From contig JBFMCN010000051.1 of the NCBI GenBank assembly GCA_040754475.1, positions 1 through 31,770 of the forward strand: 31,770 bases of DNA. Reading direction: 5' to 3'. Shown here one piece after another: positions 1 to 9,717 of the stretch (positions are counted from its first letter, which is position 1; the number at the start of each line of letters is the position of its first letter). The notes beneath the pieces were generated by a model. It ran no database searches and was not told the DNA's origin. It worked only from the letters and a program-made list of their open reading frames with translations. The stretch is from JAJPHY01 sp040754475 (GTDB taxonomy: Bacteria > Actinomycetota > UBA4738 > HRBIN12). A program made the translations under genes and the position numbers.

Positions 1-1003
1 CGCCGACGAGCTCGAGCTCGCGGAACCACAGCGGCGTGAGGTCGGCTCCCGCCACCGGGATGCCGGCCATCACCACTCGGCCCCCGGCCTTGGTCGTTCG
101 GAGCGCGAGGTCTAGCGAGCTCCGCGAGCCGACGCAATCGATCGCCACGTCGACGCCGCCCATCAGGAAGCTCGGGCCGCGTTCGGGCTTGAGCTTGATC
201 GCGCGCGCCGAGCGGCGGACCTCGCCGAGGGCGTCGCTCGGCTGGACCACGCTCGTGGCGCCGAACGCCTCCGCCCACTCGCGCTGCTTCGGGTGCTTCG
301 CGACGACCGTGATGTGCCCGGCCTGCGTCAGCTCCTTCAGCGCGAGCAGCGTCAGGACCCCGACCGTCCCGGCGCCGACCACGAGCACGTCCGCGTTCGA
401 CCGCACGCCGGCGCGCAGCGCACAGTGCACCCCGCACGAGAGCGGCTCGACGAGCACCGCCCGCCGGTCGGAGAGGTCGTCCGGGACGGCGTGGAGCTGC
501 GAGCGGTGCGCGACGAACATCCGGCTCCAGCCGCCCCCGGTGTCGGCGCAGTAGCCGATCTGAAGCCCGGCCGACACGTGCCCGGTCGTGACTCGGTCGC
601 ACCGGCCGGTGAGGCCTTCGGCGCAGCTCGGGCAGGGCTCGAGACCGCGGGCGGCGCAGCCGAGTACCGGCGAGAGCACCACCCGCGTTCCGGCCGGAAG
701 GTCCTCCGCGTCGTCGACCAGCTCCCCGACGACCTCGTGTCCCGGAACGAACGGCATCGACACGAGCGGCGAGAAGTAGAAGGAGGACTGGCCCGAGATC
801 GTCGCGAGGTCCGAGCCGCAGATGCCCGACAGGATCGGCCGCACCCGGACCCAGCCGTCGCCGAGAGGCTCGGGGCCGGGCCGGTTCACCAGGCGGATCG
901 TGGAAAGGGGGCCCGAGACGAGCCCGGGGAACCTCGACCCGACTGCGCGCGCCGTCAGGTACCGCGGGACCGAGCGGAACAGCTCGAGCGCCTGAACGGT
1001 CAC
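1..1003 (-). CDS. Zinc-dependent alcohol dehydrogenase family protein (3' end cut by window edge)
   Basis: Partial medium-chain dehydrogenase/reductase; about 334 residues are visible and the C-terminus lies beyond base 1. The GTG start at 1003 is preceded by GGGAGGTGA at good spacing and lies 13 bp after the stop of the upstream reductase gene, so the two are probably co-transcribed. Visible motifs: ICGSDL (catalytic-zinc Cys), PGHEVVG (catalytic-zinc His), a Cys cluster CAARGLEPCPSCAEGLTGRC resembling the structural-zinc lobe but with an unusually long first spacing, then the Rossmann motif VVGAGTVGVLTLLA near residue 200. Family knowledge: these enzymes interconvert alcohols and aldehydes or ketones with NAD(P)H. 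Inference: next to a fatty acyl-CoA reductase it could handle long-chain alcohols or aldehydes, but the substrate cannot be read from the sequence. Confidence 0.88.
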   Translation of the reverse strand, partial: MTVQALELFRSVPRYLTARAVGSRFPGLVSGPLSTIRLVNRPGPEPLGDGWVRVRPILSGICGSDLATISGQSSFYFSPLVSMPFVPGHEVVGELVDDAEDLPAGTRVVLSPVLGCAARGLEPCPSCAEGLTGRCDRVTTGHVSAGLQIGYCADTGGGWSRMFVAHRSQLHAVPDDLSDRRAVLVEPLSCGVHCALRAGVRSNADVLVVGAGTVGVLTLLALKELTQAGHITVVAKHPKQREWAEAFGATSVVQPSDALGEVRRSARAIKLKPERGPSFLMGGVDVAIDCVGSRSSLDLALRTTKAGGRVVMAGIPVAGADLTPLWFRELELVG

Positions 1004-1016
1004 GCCTTCACCTCCC

Positions 1017-3347
1017 TCACCGCACCGCCGGCTTCGGGAACCGCACGCGGGGCATGCCGCCCGACATCCCCCAGTCCTCGATCGGCCACCGCCGGCGTCG
1101 CGCGATGCGCAGGAGCGTAGCGTCGGGGGAGACCACGACGGGGTTCCCCACCGCGCGGAGCAGCGCGAGGTCCGAATGGCTGTCCGCGTACGCGTACGAC
1201 TGTTTGAGGTCGGCACCTTCCTCGATCGCGTAGCGCCTGAGCCAGGCGGCGCGCGCCTCGCCGACGAGCGGCGCCTCGGCCATGAACCCGGTGTAGTAGC
1301 CGTCCTCCACCTGGAGCTTCGCGGCGATCACCACGTCGAACAGCGGCTCGATCGGGCGCACGAACGGCTCCGCCGCGGCCGTGATGCAGATCGTGCGGTG
1401 CCCCGCGGCCCGGTGCTCCCGGATTCGGCGAACGGCGGCGGCCGAGACCTTCTGGAGCATGAACTCCGAGACCACCTCGTCTATCAGGTGGTCGACGCCC
1501 TCGACGCTGGCTCCCTCGAACCGGCGGAAGAACGTCCGCAGGAACTCGCCGCGGTCGCGGCGGTCGGCCAGCAGGTACGAGGGGATCCTCGAGAAGACCG
1601 AGAACAGCTCGCCCGGCCAGTCCTCCCACGGCAGGTCTGCCATCCGCGCCCAGACGTACGACTCGACGACGTTGGAGGGCAGGATCGTCCCCTCCATGTC
1701 GAACAGAGCCAGCAGGAGCTGCTCGCGCTTCCGGATGAAGACCTTCGGCGTGACGCGGGCGGAGGAAACCGCCCGTAGACCCATCGTGACCGACGGGCAG
1801 TGCACGTCGATGAGGTAATGGCGCCAGTCGACGGCGACGGAGTCGAACGGGAACCGCTTCTGATCCGCCTTCGAGAGCGAGCGGACGAGCTCGAGCGTCC
1901 GGTCGTCCGTGTAGATGACCTCAGCCTCGGTGTATGCCCCGTACAGGTCCGAGTACCGCCGCACAAACTCCACGCGCCCCTTGTCGCGATCGACGCGCAC
2001 CACGAGGTCGCGCATCTTCTTGGACTTCGGCAGGTGCGAGACGACCTTGTCCGCATAGTCGACGACCTTCTCGGCGGTCTTCAGCAGGCGCTCGACCCGG
2101 ATGTGGCCCGGGAAGGACCACTCGGGAACCTTGATCTCACCGCGACCGCGCGCGGCGAGCGGGTGCTCCTGGTAGTACTCGCGCACGAGCTCGTAGAGCC
2201 CCTTGTACTGCAGAGGATTCCGGCTCCCCGAGCTGACGTGGTAGTAGGCGGGCGTCGCCGGCTCCGGCGGGTTCGCCGCGATCGCGAGCATCGCGTTCAC
2301 GACGAAGTCGACGGGGATGATGTCGACGATCCCCTCGGGGATGCCGGGGAACTCGGGGATGTTGCCGCGCCCGTAGGCGAGGATGATCGGGTCGGCCATC
2401 TTGAATCCCTCGATCCAGCCCGGGGAGGGGTGCTCGAGGGCGCTCTCGATGATCGACGGGCGGACGATCGAGAGCGGCATGTTCGCCTCCCGGGCAAGCT
2501 CTTCCACCGCCCGCTCGCCCATGGCCTTCGTGAACGTGTAGTTGTCCGGCCACCCGAGGGTCTGCGCCCGCGCGCGTCCGTAGTTCACGAGGCGCTTCGT
2601 GACCCAGGACTTGCGCCGCTCCTCCGCGTCGTCGGCGACGGACTGGGGGCCGGCGCGGCTGTGCTCGCGCTTTGCCTTGGCGAAGAAGCCGTCGAGGATC
2701 TCGGGCCGGCGCGAGGCCGCTTCGACGTCCTGCCGGGCTTGGAGGGCGAGATCGGCCTCGGTGCGCCAGTCCACGTTGTGGTCGAGCGTCTCCTCGGGGA
2801 TCACGCCCTTCCGGTTCCCCGCGACGTACGCAGTCGAGACGTGAACGAGGTGGGGAGTGCTGCCGCTCGCGATCACAGCCTCGTAGAAGCGCATCGCGCC
2901 GAGCAGGTTCGTCTTGAACCCCTCGTCGATCGGCGGGTCGAACTCGACGGTGGCCGCGCAGTGGATCACGACGTCGAGGTCGCTCGGGAACGGGGGTAGG
3001 TCGTCGGAGAAGTCGCCCTCGACAACCTCGACCCGCTCGTCGAGCATCGCCTTGATGCCGTCGGCGCCGACCTTGGCGCGGAGCCCGTTGAACGCCTGAA
3101 GGGACATCACGGTTTCGATCCGCTGCCGCCCCGTGGATCCGACCTTGGGTCGGACCAGGAGGACGATCTTCGTGTCGGGGAAGTCGGCCAGGAGCCGCTC
3201 GAGCACGGCCTGGCCGAGGAACCCCGTGGCACCGGTCAAAAGAACGCGCTTGCCGGCGAGCTTGTCGACGATCGACTTCGGCGCCCGGGGCCTGGCGGGA
3301 GCCCGGGGCCTGGCGGGAGCCTCCGGCTTGGCCGCCTTCTCTACCAT
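1017..3347 (-). CDS. Fatty acyl-CoA reductase-like SDR fused to HAD-IB phosphatase domain
   Basis: A 776-residue two-domain protein. After an Ala/Pro/Arg-rich tail, the N-terminal part is an extended SDR of the fatty acyl-CoA reductase type (NAD-binding_4): LLTGATGFLGQ at about residues 36-46 and the active-site pair in YTFTK at about residue 272. A middle segment to about residue 520 resembles the FAR C-terminal region. The C-terminal ~230 residues are a HAD-IB hydrolase with motif I FDMEGT, a motif II-like CITAA and motif IV YADSHSDLALL. In motif I the usual second Asp (DxDGT) is Glu, so phosphatase activity is uncertain. Family knowledge: FAR domains reduce acyl-CoA to aldehyde or alcohol, and SDR-HAD fusions occur in actinobacteria. 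Inference: a role in lipid or wax-type reductive metabolism together with the adjacent alcohol dehydrogenase. The ATG at 3347 sits 7 nt after a -10 box, which suggests a leaderless mRNA. Confidence 0.88.
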   Translation of the reverse strand: MVEKAAKPEAPARPRAPARPRAPKSIVDKLAGKRVLLTGATGFLGQAVLERLLADFPDTKIVLLVRPKVGSTGRQRIETVMSLQAFNGLRAKVGADGIKAMLDERVEVVEGDFSDDLPPFPSDLDVVIHCAATVEFDPPIDEGFKTNLLGAMRFYEAVIASGSTPHLVHVSTAYVAGNRKGVIPEETLDHNVDWRTEADLALQARQDVEAASRRPEILDGFFAKAKREHSRAGPQSVADDAEERRKSWVTKRLVNYGRARAQTLGWPDNYTFTKAMGERAVEELAREANMPLSIVRPSIIESALEHPSPGWIEGFKMADPIILAYGRGNIPEFPGIPEGIVDIIPVDFVVNAMLAIAANPPEPATPAYYHVSSGSRNPLQYKGLYELVREYYQEHPLAARGRGEIKVPEWSFPGHIRVERLLKTAEKVVDYADKVVSHLPKSKKMRDLVVRVDRDKGRVEFVRRYSDLYGAYTEAEVIYTDDRTLELVRSLSKADQKRFPFDSVAVDWRHYLIDVHCPSVTMGLRAVSSARVTPKVFIRKREQLLLALFDMEGTILPSNVVESYVWARMADLPWEDWPGELFSVFSRIPSYLLADRRDRGEFLRTFFRRFEGASVEGVDHLIDEVVSEFMLQKVSAAAVRRIREHRAAGHRTICITAAAEPFVRPIEPLFDVVIAAKLQVEDGYYTGFMAEAPLVGEARAAWLRRYAIEEGADLKQSYAYADSHSDLALLRAVGNPVVVSPDATLLRIARRRRWPIEDWGMSGGMPRVRFPKPAVR
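3283..3318. repeat. 18-bp tandem duplication, two perfect copies, inside the reductase/HAD gene
   Basis: GCCCGGGGCCTGGCGGGA occurs at 3283-3300 and again at 3301-3318. It encodes a duplicated Pro-Arg-Ala-rich hexapeptide in the unstructured N-terminal tail of the fusion protein. It keeps frame and is probably a neutral slippage product. Confidence 0.9.
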
Positions 3348-3353
3348 CCGGCA

Positions 3354-3383
3354 GATTATGACCCTCTACCGTTCGGTAGACAA
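3354..3383 (-). promoter_or_regulatory. Promoter with embedded TetR-like operator for the reductase/HAD gene
   Basis: Read on the minus strand, TTGTCT (3383-3378) is followed after 17 bp by CATAAT (3359-3354), and 7 nt later by the ATG of the fusion gene. The expected transcription start therefore falls on or next to the start codon. A perfect 16-bp inverted repeat, TCTACCGTTCGGTAGA (7-bp arms, 2-nt centre), lies at 3365-3380, between and partly over the -35 box. A regulator bound there should block RNA polymerase. The form resembles TetR-family operators of the ACCGNNCGGT type. No TetR gene is in the window, so the regulator assignment is inference. Confidence 0.62.
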
Positions 3384-3404
3384 GTCGGCCATGCCGAGTT
3401 CGAA

Positions 3405-3959
3405 CTAGGCCTGTGACCGTGCCCTCAACTCATTCACGAGCCCCACCGGGTCGCCCTTCCGGAGCCAGAGCCAGACCTGCACGCCGTCACCCAGATGAAC
3501 GACGAGGCCGCCCGATCGAGCAGTCAAGGGCGTCACCTCTATCCGGTCGATGAGGTCGAACCGGAGCTCGAACGCACGAGCGCCGAGCTCCCGCCAGCTG
3601 GGCGTAGGACTCCACATGAGCCCCCCCGGGCCGACCCACGCCACGCCCGCGGCCGCCGCGCCTGGCCCCCTCCACCTCGCCGAGAAGCTGAGCCTCAGAT
3701 CGACTTGCCAGGACCCCGGCCAACCGGTCGTCCGATGGAGGATCAGCCAGGCCGGAGTGGCGCCCTTACGCTTGCGGTCGGGAATCCGGAGATCATCGCT
3801 CAGCCTTCCGGGGCCCGGGGGCGAGACGTCCCCCGCGAGGACCAGCCCGATGAGCCCGGCCAACCATGTGATGAACCCCACAAGGCACGTCGCCGCGTGC
3901 CAACGGCGAGTCCACCCCCAAGCTCGTCTTCTGGCTGGCTCCCCAGCTGTCACTATCAT
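3405..3959 (-). CDS. Small membrane-anchored protein of unknown function, possible PH-like C-terminal domain
   Basis: I do not recognise a named family. From the ATG at 3959 the product is 184 residues. A GTG at 4022 in the same frame would give 205 and leave only 15 bp to the RHS stop, but its purine stretch lies too close to the start. One hydrophobic segment (CLVGFITWLAGLIGLVLAG, about residues 25-43) follows an Arg-rich N-terminus, so the bulk of the protein probably sits outside that single anchor. The C-terminal half (DLIDRIEVTPLTARSGGLVV, then VQVWLWLRKGDP and a final helix) has the strand-rich then helical pattern of small bacterial PH-like domains, a weak resemblance only. It directly follows the RHS gene on the same strand and is probably co-transcribed. 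It could be an immunity or accessory partner of that protein; this is inference. Confidence 0.6.
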   Translation of the reverse strand: MIVTAGEPARRRAWGWTRRWHAATCLVGFITWLAGLIGLVLAGDVSPPGPGRLSDDLRIPDRKRKGATPAWLILHRTTGWPGSWQVDLRLSFSARWRGPGAAAAGVAWVGPGGLMWSPTPSWRELGARAFELRFDLIDRIEVTPLTARSGGLVVHLGDGVQVWLWLRKGDPVGLVNELRARSQA

Positions 3960-4037
3960 TGCCGCCTTGCCCTCGTTCTCTTCCCACCCCTCCCGACGCA
4001 GAGATGCATCTGGGACTCGCACCCCTCACAACTTGGG

Positions 4038-7000
4038 CTACTTGTACGAGTCTTTGAATAGGCTCAAGCAGCTGAAGAAGCCGGGGGCTCTGAAGCCCCA
4101 TCTGATGAAGGCAGCCAGCCCCGGGGCTCCCTGCCCGAGAAGGGGTGCGGTAGCCATCGTCGAAAGACAGCCTTGAAAGCGGGGATCCAATAGGAGATTC
4201 GTGGAGTACGCATCGGCACCTCGTATGAGCGCCTCGGTGACGGTCGTCCCCGGCGTTCCGACCCCGGGACCACCGCACGACGTTGGATGAAGGGCGCAGT
4301 TGAACTCCCGCTTGAACCACTCTAGCAGGTCGTGAAAAGGACAGGGGTCCGAATTGATGATGCATTCACCCGACGGGTCGCTGAAGCGCACCGGGCTATC
4401 GAGCGCATAGGCGTATGTACTGGAGAATTGCGCCCCCGATGGCAGAGTAACCGGATCGGTCTGGAGGAACCTGCCTGTGACCGGATCATACATTCTCGCT
4501 CTGAGATCATACAGACCGGTCGTCGAGTCGTGGAGCTGTCCGGTGAAGCGAACGAGGTTCGCCGGCGCGGCCGGATCCTCCTGCATGGTCACGCGGGCAG
4601 CACCGAACGGCTCATACCTGTAACTCCATTCCCTGGACCCCTCCGCAGAAGTGAGATTGGCAACCGAGCCGAGCAGGTCGCTCAGGTAGTAGTGCTCCGA
4701 ATCTCCTGTGCTCATAGACAGCGGCGTCAGTTCTTGACCGTAGACGTACCAGCGGAGAGGTGGCCCGGCCCCATCCCGCTCGATCGCGAGCTTGGGAAGC
4801 GGTGCGTTCTGATCCCAGAGGTACTCCCTGGAGACCATCCCGTCCGTCGCCATGCTGAGGCGGTTCCCATCCCCGTCGTAGGAATAGGCCTCGGTCGTGC
4901 CACTCGATGTGGTCGAGATGAGCCGGTTCTGAAGGTCGTACGCGAAAGTCCGCGAGCCAGCCTGGGTCTGGTTTCCATTCGGATCGTACGAGTAGTCGGT
5001 TCCACCGCCTGGCCCCAAAGTCCGCGTGAGTTCGTCGTCGGCGTTGTACTCGTACGCCGTGGTCGTCGACCCGGACACCCCGTACCGAATCTCGGTCAGT
5101 CGGTTACCGACCGGATCGTACGTGTACCCAATGCCGGAGAGTTCCTGACCAGCACAGTCTGGCGTGTAGCAGGCAAGGATCAAGCGGTACAGATCATCGT
5201 AGTCATAGGCGATCGTCTCGGATGAGGTTGCAGCCTGGGTTGGGTTTCCAACCGAATCCAGCGTGTAGACGAAGCTCGAGATCGTTGTTACCCCATCACC
5301 GTCGGAGATCGAGGTGAGGCGGCCAGCTCGGTCGTACGAGCGGGTCTGGTCCACCCCGTTAGGTCGCGTGATGGTTGCGATGTTGGAAGCTGGGTCGTAG
5401 CCGTACTCGGTCGTCAGACCGCCGGTGGTGACCCCCGTCAGGCGGTCCGCGTCGTCGTAGCCGTAGGCGATGATGGTTTCGTCAGGGTAGGTGCGGCTCG
5501 TGAGGTTGGAGGCTGGATCGTACGCGTAGACGAACGTGTCAGCCCCTCGCGTCACCTGAGTCAGACGGTTCAATGCGTCGTAGGTGTAGGAGACGTTTCC
5601 GGCACCATCGGTCATCGATGTCCGGTTGCCGTTCTCGTCGTAGCCGAACGCCAGGTTCGGGGTCGTCGGAGCGTCCGAGTAACTGATACCCGTCAGCTGC
5701 CCGTTCGCGTCGTACGCGTACGTGACGTGGCCTGACGGCAGAGTCTTGGTCGTCAGGTTGCCGTTGGCGTCATAGGCAAAGGACCAGGTCTGTCCCATCG
5801 GTGAGGTTGTGGACACCCGCCGGTCGGCATCGTCGTAGGCATACGTCGTCGTATGCCCGTTCGCATCGGTGCGACTCACGAGGTTGTTCGTCTCGTCGTA
5901 TGAGTAGCTCGTTACCGTTGCATCGGGGGCGGTTACCGTCGTGAGGTTGCGGTCACCGTCGTATGTGTAGCTTGTCGTGTGATCGTTCGCGTCCATGCGC
6001 GCGAGCAGGTCCCCGACGCCGTCATACGTGAAGGTCGTCGTGTTCCCCAGCGGATCTGCCTGACTCACCAAACGGTCCGCCGCGTCGTAGGCGAAGGTCC
6101 AGCGGTAGTCGTCGGGGTTGGCTTCAGGCTCATTCCCGCGCGGATCCACTCGGGAGACCATCCGACCCGAGGCATCGTAGGTCATAATCGTCTGGTGGCC
6201 CAGCGGATCGGTGACCGATGTTAGGTTGCCCTGTGCGTCGTAGCCGAATGTCGTCGTGTGTCCGTTCGGGTCGGTCGAACCAGTAAGCAGACCGGTGACC
6301 GGATCCCGACTCAAGACCGTGATCACGTCTCCCGGCTTCGTGATCTGGACCAGGTTTCCCGACGCGTCGTAGTCGTAGGTCGTCGTGTTCCCTCTTGGAT
6401 CGGTTACCGTCCGCACGTCATTCCGTTCCGTGTACGTGTAGACGGTGCTATTGCCGAGAGGGTCCGTCTTGGTGAGCAGGTTGCCCCGCGAGTCGTAGGT
6501 CATCCTCGTTGTGTTCCCGCGAGCGTCGGTGATCCTCGTCAAGTCGGCGCCCGTGTACATGTACCGGGTGACGTTGCCGAGGGGATCTATGCGCTCGACG
6601 AACGCCCCGGAGTCATAGACGTCTTGCCACTCGTGCCCGCGTGCGTCGGTGTAAGTCGAGGTCCGCGTGGCCGGATCCCAGTCGAAGGTGCTGACGTTGC
6701 CCCGCCCGTCGGTTTGCTGGATCACGCGTCCATCGGGCCCGTAGACGTTCTGTACCACGGTGTCGTTGTTCGGGTCGGTGACCGAATCGAGACGCCCCTG
6801 GGCATCGAAGGTGTAGGTGGTCGTGCCCCCTGCGATGTCGACGACCGACGTGAGACGCCCGTCCGTGTACGCATAGCTCACGCTGCGCCCGCCCGCTAGC
6901 GCCATCGAACTGAGGAGTCCGTCCGTGTACGCAAACGTGACAGTTCTTCCCGCCCCATCGAGGATCGTCGAGAGCTTGCCCTGAACGTCATAGGACAGCG

Positions 7001-9424
7001 TGAGACCCTGTCCGTTGCGGTCCTTGACCGATACCAGTCGTCCTTGGGTGTTGAACCGGTACGCGATCTGTGAGTGGCTCGTTAGAACGTAGCCTCCCTC
7101 GACGGCCTGCAGCGTGGATCGCACGCCAGGGCCCCCGTAGTAGGAGCCGTTGTTCTGGCGAGTGAAGGTGAACTGCTTACCGTCTCCCTGCCGGATAGTG
7201 ACCACTCCGGACTGGCTGGAGAGGGTCATGTTGTAGGCATGGGTCCATCCGGGCCCCAGCGGACCAGACGTAGCATCTAGGGAGTTGTAGGAGCGGACGA
7301 ACTCAAACGGCACTCCAATCCCGGGGAGGGAGGCATCGGTCGCTGTCAAGAAGTAGTCGCCTGAGCCTGTGTTGACAGGCTCTGCCTCAAGGTTGCAGGC
7401 AGCGAAGACAAAGTCGCCAAGCCCGCACGCTCCGATCGTCGCCTGCGTTGGGTAGCCCTGAATGACCTTCCTGAGCCGATAGTTCTGACGGTCGCTGATC
7501 CAGAGGTGCGTCCCGTCGGAGGCAATCCCCACGATCTGAAAGAACCTCACGGAGGTACCAGAGCCGTCCGCGTAGCCACCTTCGCCCGAGCCTGCAATGT
7601 CCAGCCAGAAGCCCGTGGCCTTGTCGTAGAGGCGGAGGATGTTGGAGCCCGCCACCCCGTACAGGAAGTTGCCTGCAGAAGCCAGAGCGGCAGTCCCGAT
7701 GCTCGCGTCGGAAACCAGTGTCTCGTGGCTTCCGTCCATGGCGAATCGCTCGATGGCCCCCCCCACTCCGGGGACCCACGCTACCCACAGGTAAGAACCG
7801 TCAGCGGTGATCGAGTACGGGCTCCCGCTCAGCATCCCGAACAGCGTCTTGGTACCTGTCGACGGATCGACCCGGTAGACGGAGTTGTTGCCACCGTTCG
7901 CGTAGAGCATCCCGTCCGGCCCGAACGTCACGTACTGGCCTACCTGCCCGGTCGTTACCGTCGAGGTCGCGCCGGTCTCGAGGGACGTTCGGCGCAGTGC
8001 GGACGTGGGTGGGCACCCCCCCGCCGTGTAGAGGTAGTAACCGTCGGTCGTGATGCCGTGGATCTGATTGAAGCGAACCTGGTCGTGATCCGTGCTGTTA
8101 ACGCAACCGGTCGCCGTCGCATTCCCGGCTAGAGTCGTGACCTCCTTGGTGGCCAGGTCTACCTTTCGGATCGATCCCGACGTCCCCACGTATGCGTAAT
8201 CATCGACAACGACGACGCCGCCCATCTGCTTGAAGCTGGCGGCCGTGCCGATTCCATCAACTGTGGCGTTTGTCCCGTTTCCGGCCCAAGTCCCGACCGC
8301 GCCGACGCTAAGGCCAAGTGTGCTCGTCGCCCACGGTTGCTGGCTGGAGGGCAACGGGGAGGCATCCACGCCCTGTCGGAGCCGGTAATTACCGTCCACG
8401 ATCAGCAAGCGGGCTGCATCCGAGGCCATGCCGTAGATGTTCGAGAACCATGCGTCGGTTCCGACCCCATCCTGGTAGCCGTTCGAACCCGTTCCCCCGA
8501 CGACCGCGAAACTCTTGTCGGACTTCACGTATCGACGGAACTGATAGTCGCCGTTGGTCGCGTACAGGTATCCGCCGAAGGACGCGAGTGCGGCCGCCCC
8601 GAGGCCTGGGCCGCTGACCCAGGTGGTGTGGCTCCCGTCCATGGCGAATCGCTCGATCGCGAGCGTGGTACCGGGAACCCAGGCGACCCACAGGTTGGCC
8701 TCGTCCGCCGTGATCGAGTGCGTGTTCCCGGTCAACGAGCCGAACAGGGTCATGGTCCCCAACGCGGGGTCGATCCGGTAGACGGACTTGGCGCCGGTCG
8801 CGTAGAGCATGCCGTCGGGTCCCAATGTCACGTCTGCCCCTATCGACCCGCTCGCCACTGTCGAAGTCGCGCCAGTCTCAATGGACGTCCGGCGCACGGC
8901 CGAGGTGGATCCGCACGTCCCCGTCGTGTAGAGGTAGTACCCGTCGGTCGTGAGGCCGTTGATCTGGTTGAAGCGAACCTGGTCGTGATCCGTGCTGTTA
9001 GCGCAGCCGGTCGCCGTTGCATGCCCGGCTAGAGTCGTGACCTCCTTGGTCGCCAGATCGACCTTCCGGATCGACCCCCAGGTCCCGACGTAGGCGTAGT
9101 TGCCGACCAGCACGACACCGCCCATCTTCTTGAAGCTGGCGCCCGTGCCGGTCCCATCGGTCGTCTGATTCAGTCCACTCCCGGCCACGGTTGTAATGGA
9201 CAGGGGGTTGGCATCTGCTGATGCCGTGATATCCGGGGCGCCTGCCCGGGTCTCGCCCAGCGTACGGGGTTTCGTGATCCCCGGATCGTTGCAGGCTTTG
9301 CTGAGGCCCAAGCAGGAAGAATCGCAGCCAAGAAAAACACGGAGAGCACACTTGCCGCGAGCCGGGAGGAGCGGGAGGAAGAGCGTAAGCCCCCCCGCAG
9401 ATGATGCTTTACGAACCTCGGCAT
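4038..9424 (-). CDS. Secreted NHL-propeller/RHS (YD-repeat) protein with a frameshift after the signal peptide
   Basis: The best start is ATG 9424, preceded by GGGGGAGGG. It begins with a clear Sec signal peptide: basic n-region, hydrophobic SVFFLAAILPAWASA, cleavage after ASA. The reading frame must then slip by one base (one base missing) between about 9180 and 9305 to enter the long frame that runs to TAG at 4038. Mature order, with residue numbers counted as if repaired: two similar ~300-residue NHL/beta-propeller units (about 70-670), a DUF6531-type lead-in (about 675-740), dozens of YD repeats of the form YDxxGNLTxxTDPxGxxT (about 740-1575), the RHS core GLYDLRARMYDPVTGRFLQT, and a ~115-residue tip rich in Cys. 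Family knowledge: RHS repeats form a shell around a C-terminal effector, as in Bacillus WapA. GC is visibly lower than in flanking genes. The frameshift may be a sequencing error, a pseudogene lesion or a switch. Confidence 0.82.
7440..9190 (-). repeat. Internal duplication of the NHL-propeller module, ~900-bp period
   Basis: Two copies of a ~300-codon module lie head to tail. The offset is exactly 900 bp over the best-conserved stretch: lines starting at 8101, 8161 and 8221 align base for base with 9001, 9061 and 9121 with few mismatches, and the block ending in GTGATCCGTGCTGTTA occurs at both 8100 and 9000. The offset becomes 897 further downstream, so small indels have accumulated. Protein copies share the segments SIRKVDLATKEVTTLAG and DHDQVRFNQI. 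Confidence 0.85.
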
Positions 9425-9717
9425 TTGTCCACCCTCCCCCTCTGAGCGTCGAGCAAGCGCCCACCGGCTGCCCGAACTGCCCGGAGCCCAAGGCTCTCGC
9501 TCCTGGTCACGCCTCAAGTTCTCAGGAAGTTGAACTTGTGGACAACAAGCCTGTCAAACAGCCAGGATACGGCCGGCTGGCTAGGCACCACTTCTTTCTG
9601 CACAACTCTGGTGTTTCTGGACAACTCTGGTGCGTGTGCCGCCCGGGCACTGGGGCTCAATGAGCCTTTGGAGATTCCCGCGGACGGTGGATGACCCCAG
9701 CTAGACTGCGCAGACCG
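9425..9717. other. Divergent intergenic region between the RHS and MazG-like genes
   Basis: No gene is seen here. On the minus strand a perfect TTGACA lies at 9557-9552 but has only a weak -10 (TTCAAC or TCAACT) at standard spacing. The small inverted repeat CTTGT-GGACA-ACAAG at 9535-9549 falls in that spacer. A 12-bp direct repeat ACAACTCTGGTG occurs at 9602-9613 and 9621-9632. On the plus strand TAGACT at 9702-9707 precedes the MazG-like ATG by 10 nt, with no convincing -35. This is probably a shared, regulated divergent promoter region. Confidence 0.4.

Noticed and set aside
4038..9424. RHS gene as part of a type VI secretion system
   Set aside because: No VgrG, PAAR, Hcp or sheath genes are present, and the protein has a Sec signal peptide instead.
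9425..9491. TTG start at 9491 for the RHS protein in its long frame
   Set aside because: There is no ribosome site and no signal peptide in that frame. The frame carrying ATG 9424 has both.
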